Made by a program: the position numbers and the translations under genes. From contig JAEOTU010000295.1 in NCBI GenBank assembly GCA_016839665.1, positions 1 through 5,031 on the forward strand: a stretch of 5,031 bases of DNA. Reading direction: 5' to 3'. The notes under the pieces were generated by a model. The model saw only the letters and a program-made list of their open reading frames with translations. It did not search any database and was not told where the DNA came from. Each line of letters starts with the position of its first letter. Positions within the stretch are counted from its first letter, which is position 1. Below, piece after piece: positions 1 through 5,031 of the stretch. This DNA is from Candidatus Hodarchaeota archaeon (GTDB taxonomy: Archaea; Asgardarchaeota; Heimdallarchaeia; Hodarchaeales; Hodarchaeaceae).

Positions 1-891
1 CTGAAAGATGAAGCTGCAGAAGAACTTGGACTTTTGACTGAAACCCCAGTAGTCTGCGGGGCTGGAGATATGACAACAGCAGCTATTGGCTCTGGTTCTG
101 TTTTAGACGGAGAACTCCACTGTCAAATTGGAACAAGCGGATGGGTTGCTGGTCATGTTACTGAAAGAAAAGTAGATATCAATCACTATACAGGGTGTGC
201 TGGAAGTGCATTTCCTGATCAATTTTATCTAGTAGTAGGCCATCAGGAGATTGCTGGTGCTGCTCTTGAATGGGTTAAAAATAATCTTCTTTATTTTAAA
301 GAAAAACTTGAAGAAATAGAAAAGAAACAGATTTATGAGATCTTTGATGAACTCGTTGCTGACTGTGAGCCTGGTGCCAAAGCGAAGGGGGGGACAAATC
401 TAATTTTCTTACCTTGGCTATTTGGCGAGCGATGCCCTTTGGACGATGACCATGTAAGAGGTGGTTTGATTAATCTTTCATTAGATCATGATCGACGGCA
501 TTTACTCCGTGCGACTTTTGAAGGCGTTGCTCTTAATGCTCGATGGGCATTAGAGACAGTCGAGAATCTCTATTCTCCTGTGACCTCCCTCTCTATTATC
601 GGCGGTGGAGCAAAGTCTGATGTTTGGTGTCAGATTTATGCTGATGTCATGAACAGAACGATTCGCCGTGTAACAGATCCTCAAGAAGCGGGTGCTCTAG
701 GTGCAGCTATTATTGCAAAAATGGCCTTGGGAGAACTTGAAAACGTTGCACAAAGTAAGGATTTTATTCATTTCGATAAAGAATTCTCCCCTAACCCAGA
801 GTATCGTACGTTATATGATCGGTTATTTAAAGAATTTAAAAATCTCTATAATCAAAATAAAAGTTGGTTCAAAAGGATGAATACTTACTAA
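1..891 (+). CDS. FGGY-family carbohydrate kinase, xylulokinase-like (C-terminal part; 5' end outside window)
   Basis: ATP-dependent cytosolic sugar kinase of the FGGY (ASKHA) superfamily; the nearest family type is xylulokinase, which makes xylulose 5-phosphate. The frame is open from base 1 with no start, so about 200 N-terminal residues of a roughly 500-residue enzyme are missing; 296 residues are visible. Seen in the sequence: a GAGD motif (visible residues 20-23) that fits the catalytic-base Asp of the family; a GTSGW phosphate-binding-type segment just after it; LPWLFGERCP near residues 136-145, matching the family 'PyltGERtP' block; RATFEGVALNARW, matching the FGGY 'RAvlEGvaf' helix; and GGGAKSDVWCQIYADV starting at residue 201, the adenine-binding Gly-rich motif, followed by DPQEAGALGAAI. 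All key C-terminal motifs are intact. The TTG at 34 is an internal Leu codon, not a start. The substrate cannot be fixed, because much of the sugar pocket is in the missing half. The 'NARW' subgroup is usually annotated xylulokinase, but other pentose or polyol kinases remain possible. Confidence 0.9.
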   Translation: MKDEAAEELGLLTETPVVCGAGDMTTAAIGSGSVLDGELHCQIGTSGWVAGHVTERKVDINHYTGCAGSAFPDQFYLVVGHQEIAGAALEWVKNNLLYFKEKLEEIEKKQIYEIFDELVADCEPGAKAKGGTNLIFLPWLFGERCPLDDDHVRGGLINLSLDHDRRHLLRATFEGVALNARWALETVENLYSPVTSLSIIGGGAKSDVWCQIYADVMNRTIRRVTDPQEAGALGAAIIAKMALGELENVAQSKDFIHFDKEFSPNPEYRTLYDRLFKEFKNLYNQNKSWFKRMNTY

Positions 892-961
892 GAAAAATTA
901 ATTAAGTGCTAATGAATTTTAAACAAAAAAAAAGATTAACGATATAACAATAAGATAGTAA

Positions 962-966
962 TTTTT
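962..966 (+). terminator. Possible oligo-T terminator of the kinase gene
   Basis: A T5 tract sits about 70 bases after the kinase stop codon, with no stem-loop before it. Archaeal RNA polymerase can terminate at oligo-T tracts without a hairpin, so this is a candidate. A single T5 in AT-rich DNA is weak evidence. Confidence 0.15.
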
Positions 967-1018
967 AAGTATTAAAGGGATATGTTGAAAAGCGGTCATG
1001 TTTGTAGTATGAACCACA

Positions 1019-1026
1019 CTATAGTA
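1019..1026 (+). promoter_or_regulatory. TATA-like element upstream of the longin-like gene
   Basis: The sequence CTATAGTA is centred about 21 bases before the ATG at 1044. Archaeal TATA boxes lie about 26 bases before the transcription start, so initiation here would give a nearly leaderless mRNA. No convincing purine-rich BRE is seen just upstream. The call rests on motif and position only. Confidence 0.22.
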
Positions 1027-1043
1027 CTCTGAGTGAAATAATC

Positions 1044-1580
1044 ATGAATAAAGAAGTCTTCCAAGGAACTTTAGTGTATTCAGAATTTGATGAAAAGACG
1101 GGTCCTACGATTCGGGCCTTATATCCTGATAATTTATTTCCTGAAGAGGTTAGACGGATACCTACGATGAGTATACCTGGTATTGGACAGCAAGACGAGT
1201 TTTTCGACGAGACAGGGGCTGGTTTCACTGTTTTCCAGGTTTCCGATAGCCGTATTGTCTGTAGTTTCTATAAATTTCTCCGAGGTGGTGTTCGCACATT
1301 AACTGGATCTTCGATTGCGAGCTTAGCCTTTGTTACTGAACAAACAATCAATCCATTTCGCCTCAAACCTTTTTTAGGACTAGTACTGACATCATTATTT
1401 AGAGTTGTAGTGACGGACAAAACCCTAAAGCAGATCTATAGTGGGTTGGCAGAATCAGGGATGATTGATAAGCAACTTGATGTTAAAGGTCCACCAATTC
1501 GTGTAAGAGCCAGGATTCTAGACGAGACTGAGCTTCCTGTCTATTATGTTGAGCTCGAGAAAGAGCTAGGCCGGTTATAA
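1044..1580 (+). CDS. Longin / uDENN-like domain protein (Asgard-type, function unknown)
   Basis: A complete 178-residue soluble protein with no signal peptide or membrane helix. The predicted order of elements fits a longin-type fold: strand 6-15, a GP turn at 20-21, strand ending in YP at 27-28, short acidic helix about 32-39, strands about 59-68, 70-80 and 90-100, then helices about 104-122 and 125-139. The opening FDEKTGPTIRALYPDNL followed by an 'EE..RIPTMSIPG' stretch recalls from memory the start of eukaryotic uDENN/longin modules such as DENND6 ('FDlelGq...YP... LsFPD'). In eukaryotes longin and DENN proteins act in vesicle traffic and small-GTPase regulation. Here that role is only inferred, and no GTPase or roadblock gene is in view. 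ATG 1044 is the first ATG after an in-frame stop at 1005-1007; a weak Shine-Dalgarno-like GAGTGA (1031-1036) lies 7 bases before it. The last 35 residues (DVKGPPIRVRARI onward) may add a strand outside the core. Coding status is firm; the fold is moderately supported; the function is unknown. Confidence 0.85.
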   Translation: MNKEVFQGTLVYSEFDEKTGPTIRALYPDNLFPEEVRRIPTMSIPGIGQQDEFFDETGAGFTVFQVSDSRIVCSFYKFLRGGVRTLTGSSIASLAFVTEQTINPFRLKPFLGLVLTSLFRVVVTDKTLKQIYSGLAESGMIDKQLDVKGPPIRVRARILDETELPVYYVELEKELGRL

Positions 1581-1586
1581 TAACCG
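1572..1586. repeat. Inverted repeat with the stop codon as its loop
   Basis: CGGTTA (1572-1577) and TAACCG (1581-1586) are perfect 6-bp arms separated by TAA, which is exactly the stop codon of the longin-like gene (1578-1580). No T-run follows, only GAAAATATC, so it does not look like a bacterial-type terminator. It could be an mRNA 3' hairpin, a protein-binding site or chance. Confidence 0.5.
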
Positions 1587-1601
1587 AAAATATCATGTAA
1601 A

Positions 1602-1613
1602 AAACTTAAGTTT
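1602..1613. repeat. 12-bp perfect palindrome AAACTTAAGTTT
   Basis: A perfect dyad centred between 1607 and 1608, about 50 bases before the beta-helix gene start and upstream of its TATA-like element. The position would suit a dimeric regulator's operator. It is AT-rich, so chance is a real alternative, and no second copy was noticed in the window. Confidence 0.4.
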
Positions 1614-1638
1614 ACTACTTCTAATTTATCTACACCAA

Positions 1639-1647
1639 TTAATATAA
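1639..1647 (+). promoter_or_regulatory. TATA-like element upstream of the beta-helix surface protein gene
   Basis: TTAATATAA is centred near 1643, preceded by ACCAA. The centre is 21 bases before the ATG at 1664 and 27 before the GTG at 1670. With usual archaeal spacing, transcription would begin at or close to the start codon, giving a leaderless or nearly leaderless mRNA. This is position-based inference. Confidence 0.3.
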
Positions 1648-1663
1648 CCTTTTATTGGAAGGT

Positions 1664-4033
1664 ATGTCTGTGTTCAGACAGAAAAAAGGAAATACACCAA
1701 CAATTACTGTAGTAACAGTTTTCCTCCTTCTGGTGTTGTTTTCTCTTAACCCAATTAATACTTTTGAGCAGCATACGAATCGTAAAAAGACTTTATCTGG
1801 CAATCCCCCTGAAGCAAAGGATTTTTTCTACAAAAAACTTCCACGAAGTATAAAACAGTACACAACTTCTGAACCGATATCAATCACTAGTGATGCAGAA
1901 TTTTACACTACTGCTAAAAAAAATGGTTGGCCTGGTGATGGATCAGCCACGAATCCATATATTATTGACGGAATTCATGTTTATGGGCCAGGGAGCAATT
2001 TAATTGATATCCAGACCACTAATGTGCATTTTCAGATAAGTAACTGTCTATTATCGGGGGGAAAGCATGGAATTCATATTAGACAGGCGAGTAATGGAAG
2101 AATTGTAAGAAATATTATCAATGAAAATGAGGAAGATGGGATCGTCATAAGTGGGGAACCCCGTACATATACAAATGGGAATTTCACGGTTTCAGCTAAC
2201 ACAGTTTCAAGTAATGGTGATTCAGGTATTTTTCTCACAGATATCGATAAATCTCTAGTATTTAATAACACTGTGAACTGGAATTCGGATGATGGTATTT
2301 CTATAAATATATGTAACACTACAACAGTGATTGATAATACACTTGAACACAATGTTCTCTCCAAAGTAGAAGCATCACCTCCATTTTCGGGAATAAGCGT
2401 GATTTGGTCAACTAATTGTGCTATTCTTGACAATTATGTTTTTAAAAACTATAAAAGTGCAATTCAAGCAAGTACATCTAATAATATTACTATTCGGAAT
2501 AATGTCATCCAAAATTGTGATGGAGAAGGAATTGAAATTCATAAGAGTAGGAATACTACAGTAATAAATAATAACATTACCAATAACATTGAGAATGTTG
2601 GTAGAACAGGTATATTAATTTCGTTGAGTGAAAACAACTTAATATCAGGTAATATTATCTCTAGTACCGTTGCGGAAGGGATTCTTGTTGAAGATGGCTC
2701 AAATTCAAACGAAATATTCAGTAATTTCATTAGCAATACTGATTCAGAGGGTATCTTACTAAAACAATCTAATAAAAACACAGTCCAAAAAAATTTCGTA
2801 CAAAAGAGTGAATTAGATGGTGTTCAGCTAGAATTGAGCGATTCCAATGTTATTTCCGAGAATGAGTTCATAAATAATAGCGAACAGGGAATTACTATTC
2901 TTAAATCGCGTAATAATCTTATTTATAAGAATAAAATCAAAGATAATGATGGTCAAGGTGTTTCCATTGATGGAGGTAACAATAACACCATATCCTGGAA
3001 TGATTTCGAAAATAATGGAAGAATTCACCAACAGAAAATCTCTCAGGGGCATGATGATTGTCAAGGAGATATATCCAATAATTTCACATACAATTATTGG
3101 GATGACCATAATAATGATGACAGTAATCTAGACTGTATTGCAGATATTGAATATACACTAGGCGGAAGTGGGAACGCAAATTCTGATAATCATCCTCTTA
3201 TACGGCCTTTCCGTTGTTACTCGACACCTCCTCCCACTCCGACTATTCAATATCCAAATGGGGGAGAGGTACTCAAAGGATCTGTTGACATTGTTTGGCA
3301 AGCAAGCAATGACTCATTTTATCCCGATAAAGTTAATTATTCTCTTTTATATTCTGACGATGGGGGAATAAATTGGGAACCGATAGAAGATGCATTGAAT
3401 CTCTCCTCAACGACATACAGATGGCCTACTCTGCGCAGAGATGATGGGGAGAATTATATGTTAATGATCAAAGCTGCCAACATCTTAGGTTTGACTAATA
3501 ATGATACCAGTGATAAAATTTTTGCAATTGAAAACCATTTTTTCGTTCCTGAGCCTAAAATCACATTTCCAAAAGGGGGAGAGACCCTTAGTGGTAAAGT
3601 GGTGATTGAATGGGAGAAGGCTGTGGACATTTATGGTCATGAGATAACTTATTCCGTTTCTTATTCAGCTGACAGTGGAGTTTCCTGGGTCTTACTTGCA
3701 TCGGATCTTCCCGACACTTCTTATTCTTGGGCGACAACATCAGTTTCTGATGGTTCGAATTATATGATAAAGATTAATGCCACTTGTTCTGAGGGTAAGT
3801 CAAAAATTGACATGTCAGGAGAATTTATAATTTCGAACGGGCCTCCTTCTCCGATCCCCCTTCTTCTCCTGGTAGGAATTCTTGGAGCTATAGGAACAGC
3901 GTTTGTTCTAGGAACCCGAAGAGGGCGTACTTCGATACGAGGGTTGTTCTCAGCAGCAGGTCTTCGTGAAAAAGAAATCGAAGCATATGCTAAAAAAGCC
4001 AAAAAAGTTGCTGATGACATTGAAGAAGACTAA
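1664..4033 (+). CDS. Membrane-anchored NosD-type beta-helix surface protein with two Ig/Fn3-like domains
   Basis: A 789-residue exported protein expected to face the outside of the cell; its ligand or enzyme activity is unknown. Order of parts: basic N-terminus (RQKK) and hydrophobic segment 12-29 (signal peptide or anchor, no clear cleavage site); spacer; the archaeal beta-helix entry block around 70-102 (PISITSDAEF, then GDGSATNPYIIDGI); about 13 right-handed parallel beta-helix coils from about residue 136 to 455, with a recurrent G-I/V mark mostly every 23 residues and Asn ladders typical of NosD/CASH carbohydrate-binding or hydrolase folds; a closing block ending in SDNHPLIRPF (507-516); two related Ig/Fn3-like domains (526-624, 629-725); transmembrane helix about 729-750; then RRGR and a charged tail to 789 on the cytosolic side. 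Many N-x-S/T sequons suggest N-glycosylation. The start is ambiguous: TTG 1655, ATG 1664 and GTG 1670 are in frame; ATG is chosen. GGAAGGT at 1657-1663 touches this ATG and would be better spaced for GTG 1670. It lies 83 bases after the longin-like gene and converges on the MFS gene. Confidence 0.9.
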   Translation: MSVFRQKKGNTPTITVVTVFLLLVLFSLNPINTFEQHTNRKKTLSGNPPEAKDFFYKKLPRSIKQYTTSEPISITSDAEFYTTAKKNGWPGDGSATNPYIIDGIHVYGPGSNLIDIQTTNVHFQISNCLLSGGKHGIHIRQASNGRIVRNIINENEEDGIVISGEPRTYTNGNFTVSANTVSSNGDSGIFLTDIDKSLVFNNTVNWNSDDGISINICNTTTVIDNTLEHNVLSKVEASPPFSGISVIWSTNCAILDNYVFKNYKSAIQASTSNNITIRNNVIQNCDGEGIEIHKSRNTTVINNNITNNIENVGRTGILISLSENNLISGNIISSTVAEGILVEDGSNSNEIFSNFISNTDSEGILLKQSNKNTVQKNFVQKSELDGVQLELSDSNVISENEFINNSEQGITILKSRNNLIYKNKIKDNDGQGVSIDGGNNNTISWNDFENNGRIHQQKISQGHDDCQGDISNNFTYNYWDDHNNDDSNLDCIADIEYTLGGSGNANSDNHPLIRPFRCYSTPPPTPTIQYPNGGEVLKGSVDIVWQASNDSFYPDKVNYSLLYSDDGGINWEPIEDALNLSSTTYRWPTLRRDDGENYMLMIKAANILGLTNNDTSDKIFAIENHFFVPEPKITFPKGGETLSGKVVIEWEKAVDIYGHEITYSVSYSADSGVSWVLLASDLPDTSYSWATTSVSDGSNYMIKINATCSEGKSKIDMSGEFIISNGPPSPIPLLLLVGILGAIGTAFVLGTRRGRTSIRGLFSAAGLREKEIEAYAKKAKKVADDIEED
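2069..3025 (+). repeat. Protein-level beta-helix coil array in the surface protein
   Basis: The coil-marking Gly (Ala in one coil) falls at residues 136, 159, 188, 211, 243, 266, 289, 316, 339, 363, 386, 409 and 432. The spacings are 23, 29, 23, 32, 23, 23, 27, 23, 24, 23, 23 and 23. Coils typically read as G-I-x-I/L, a short loop rich in Ser/Asn, N-x-I-x-x-N, then an acidic turn. The longer spacings carry inserted loops, for example around residues 164-172 and 232-242. The DNA copies have diverged, so this is an old duplication pattern rather than a recent tandem repeat. Confidence 0.85.
3239..3838 (+). repeat. Tandem pair of related Ig/Fn3-like domains in the surface protein
   Basis: Two consecutive domains of about 97 residues (526-624 and 629-725) share P-x-G-G-E-x-L-x-G-x-V-x-I-x-W, then Y-S-x-x-Y-S-x-D-x-G-x-x-W, then T-x-Y-x-W and D-G-x-N-Y-M at matching positions. 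They lie between the beta-helix and the membrane helix, so they probably act as a stalk or spacer. Similar 'PNGGE' domains occur in other archaeal and bacterial exported proteins. They are paralogous but not near-identical. Confidence 0.8.
3992..4006 (-). terminator. Paired T6 tracts, candidate terminator of the MFS gene
   Basis: On the minus strand this reads TTTTTTGGCTTTTTT, beginning about 36 bases past the MFS stop. Oligo-T tracts of this length are sufficient for intrinsic termination in archaea. On the plus strand the same bases encode the Lys-rich AKKAKK stretch of the surface protein tail, so coding constraint alone could also explain them. Confidence 0.4.
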
Positions 4034-4041
4034 TCATGACA

Positions 4042-5031
4042 TCAGATTTCCGATAATTCGACACCTGTGACTCTATTTTCATTTTTCTTATTCTGATTGT
4101 CAATTATTGATCGGAAAACTAACTTAAATATAATTATTAGCATTACACATGCTAGAGCAATACTTCCGAGAAATAAAAAGCTGGCTGAGAAAGCTAATTC
4201 ATCCGCAAGATAGCCAAAGATAGTGGGAGCGATTGAACCTGCAAGTGTGGCACCAGCAAATAACACGCCGATTGCTGAAGCCATACCATGAGACGGCCCT
4301 GTTACTTCACTCATAATTGTTGGCAAAATTGCCGCACCAAGGAAGAAGAAGAAAGAAAGAGATAAATATGTTAATAAAATACCAAAAGAATTTGAAGGAG
4401 GGATAATGACCAACAAAACAAGCATAACAGCAGCTATACCGTTTGAAAGCAGAATTGTAGTGCTTCTGAAGTTTACTCGTTCATCCCTTCCAGCTCCTCG
4501 CTGAGCTTTACGATTGTTTAATATTCCCATTATAAAGGTAGCAAAAGCTCCAACTCCTAAAACAATCGCTGTTAGGAGTGATGATTCAATTTTTGTAAAC
4601 ATAAAAGCGTCATTAAAGACAACTGTAGTGAAATAGGAGATACAACGGAATACGGGGGCACGAGCGGCCGCTATTAAAACCAATAGAATTGTCAGGATGT
4701 ATATGTGCGATTTTTGCAGAGGGATCTCCTGTTCGTGTTCTTTTTGAGTATATCCCCCTATATCAATAAGTGTGCTCGGATCATTTGGGAACATCATTGC
4801 AAAAGAGAGCCCTGCAAGAATCTGGAAAACAGAAAACACTATAAAAGCCTCACGCCAGCCAAAAATGATTGCTATAACCATTGCAATTAAAGGAGTAATT
4901 GCACTTCCAAAGTTTCCTGAGACCGCGTTAATCCCCATGTTTCGATCTTTATTTGGCATCTTATTGATATAGGTTAATGCTAGAGGGTGATATGTTGATA
5001 GTGCGATACCTAGGATTATAGATCCTAAGGC
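4042..5031 (-). CDS. MFS transporter, possibly fosmidomycin-resistance (Fsr)-like (C-terminal part; N-terminus outside window)
   Basis: Major facilitator superfamily membrane transporter. The frame stays open to the window edge, so the ATG at 4957-4959 is internal: the residues before it (LGIALSTYHPLALTYINK) are good MFS TM4 sequence. Visible are 329 residues, about TM4 to TM12, of a typical 400-430; TM1-3 are missing. Seen: TM4 with a YHP motif, a KDRNMG loop, Gly-rich TM5 (SGNFGSAITP), TM6 after GWREAF, a central loop rich in Glu/Gln/Lys, TM7 with two Arg (visible residues 124 and 129), TM8, a basic loop NNRKAQRGAGRDERV resembling the repeated motif A region, TM9, TM10 with a run of Phe, TM11 (AGATLAGSIAPTIFGY), TM12, and a polar tail. 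The HP in TM4 and Arg in TM7 recall the Fsr branch, usually drug or small-molecule efflux, but substrate and direction cannot be read from this. It converges on the surface protein gene with 8 bases between stops. Confidence 0.88.
   Translation of the reverse strand, partial: ALGSIILGIALSTYHPLALTYINKMPNKDRNMGINAVSGNFGSAITPLIAMVIAIIFGWREAFIVFSVFQILAGLSFAMMFPNDPSTLIDIGGYTQKEHEQEIPLQKSHIYILTILLVLIAAARAPVFRCISYFTTVVFNDAFMFTKIESSLLTAIVLGVGAFATFIMGILNNRKAQRGAGRDERVNFRSTTILLSNGIAAVMLVLLVIIPPSNSFGILLTYLSLSFFFFLGAAILPTIMSEVTGPSHGMASAIGVLFAGATLAGSIAPTIFGYLADELAFSASFLFLGSIALACVMLIIIFKLVFRSIIDNQNKKNENRVTGVELSEI
4074..4093 (+). terminator. T-rich tract, candidate terminator of the surface protein gene
   Basis: A pyrimidine-rich tract containing T4 and T5 (4082-4086) starts about 40 bases after the surface protein stop codon. 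Hairpin-independent T-rich termination is normal in archaea. On the minus strand the bases encode the Asn/Lys-rich C-terminus of the MFS protein, an alternative reason for the base composition. Confidence 0.35.

Larger units (their letters stand above)
892..1043. other. AT-rich intergenic region, no gene seen
   Basis: This 152-base gap lies between the kinase stop and the longin-like gene. I see no ORF, tRNA cloverleaf or strong hairpin in it. It contains an A9 run near 926-934, a T5 tract (962-966) that could help terminate kinase transcription, and a TATA-like element close to the next gene. Its length suggests that the downstream gene has its own promoter rather than being co-transcribed with the kinase. 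Confidence 0.6.

Noticed and set aside
34..36. TTG as the start of the kinase gene
   Set aside because: The frame is open to base 1, and the protein would lack the whole N-terminal FGGY domain; the gene is cut by the window edge.
387..393. G7 run as a possible frameshift site in the kinase
   Set aside because: The same frame gives good FGGY motifs before and after the run, so there is no sign of a shift.
1019..1228. Minus-strand 69-codon ORF across the longin-like gene start
   Set aside because: It is antisense to a well-supported gene, with no domain features.
2069..3025. CRISPR array or DNA tandem repeat, suggested by the regular 69-base periodicity
   Set aside because: The period is conserved only at the protein level (23-residue beta-helix coils); there are no identical DNA repeats or spacers.
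2074..3371. Several 60-120 codon ORFs in other frames, both strands, within the beta-helix gene
   Set aside because: They lie in the repetitive AT-rich coding region, have low-complexity translations and no recognisable domains; they are shadows of the real gene.
4664..4671. GCGGCCGC, a NotI-type site, in AT-rich DNA, possible vector or cloning junction
   Set aside because: It lies inside the MFS reading frame (encoding Ala-Ala-Ala-Arg) with good family sequence on both sides, so it is natural coding DNA.
4957..4959. ATG (minus strand) as the start of the MFS gene
   Set aside because: The upstream in-frame residues continue MFS TM4 sequence to the window edge, so the Met is internal.

Overview
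The window looks archaeal, and the Asgard archaea are the most likely home, although no marker gene here settles it. Three things suggest this. The DNA is AT-rich with short non-coding gaps. One gene encodes a small longin/uDENN-like protein of a kind I associate with Asgard genomes that carry eukaryote-like trafficking and small-GTPase modules. Another encodes a large NosD-type beta-helix surface protein with archaeal-style ends: an N-terminal hydrophobic segment and a C-terminal membrane anchor with a short cytosolic tail. The lineage is inferred from protein style, not from a ribosomal RNA or marker protein.

Layout. Positions 1-891 (+) hold the C-terminal 296 residues of an FGGY-family sugar kinase, xylulokinase-like, whose N-terminal part lies to the left of the window. 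A 152-base AT-rich gap (892-1043) follows. Positions 1044-1580 (+) encode a complete 178-residue soluble protein with a probable longin / uDENN-like fold. A 83-base gap contains an inverted repeat centred on the longin gene's stop codon, a 12-bp perfect palindrome and a TATA-like element. Positions 1664-4033 (+) encode a complete 789-residue membrane-anchored exported protein: N-terminal hydrophobic segment, about 13 beta-helix coils of mostly 23 residues, two tandem Ig/Fn3-like domains, one transmembrane helix and a charged cytosolic tail. Only eight bases later, and convergent, positions 4042-5031 (-) encode the C-terminal 329 residues of an MFS transporter whose N-terminus lies to the right of the window.

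How the genes relate. I see no shared pathway. The kinase could phosphorylate a sugar brought in by a transporter, and a beta-helix surface protein could bind or process carbohydrate, but nothing links these into one system. The MFS protein looks more like the fosmidomycin-resistance (Fsr) branch than a sugar porter. The most noteworthy gene is the longin/uDENN-like one. The neatest DNA-level observation is that each convergent gene's Lys/Asn-rich C-terminal tail supplies oligo-T tracts on the opposite strand that could terminate its neighbour. No RNA genes, CRISPR arrays, insertion sequences or broken genes were found.
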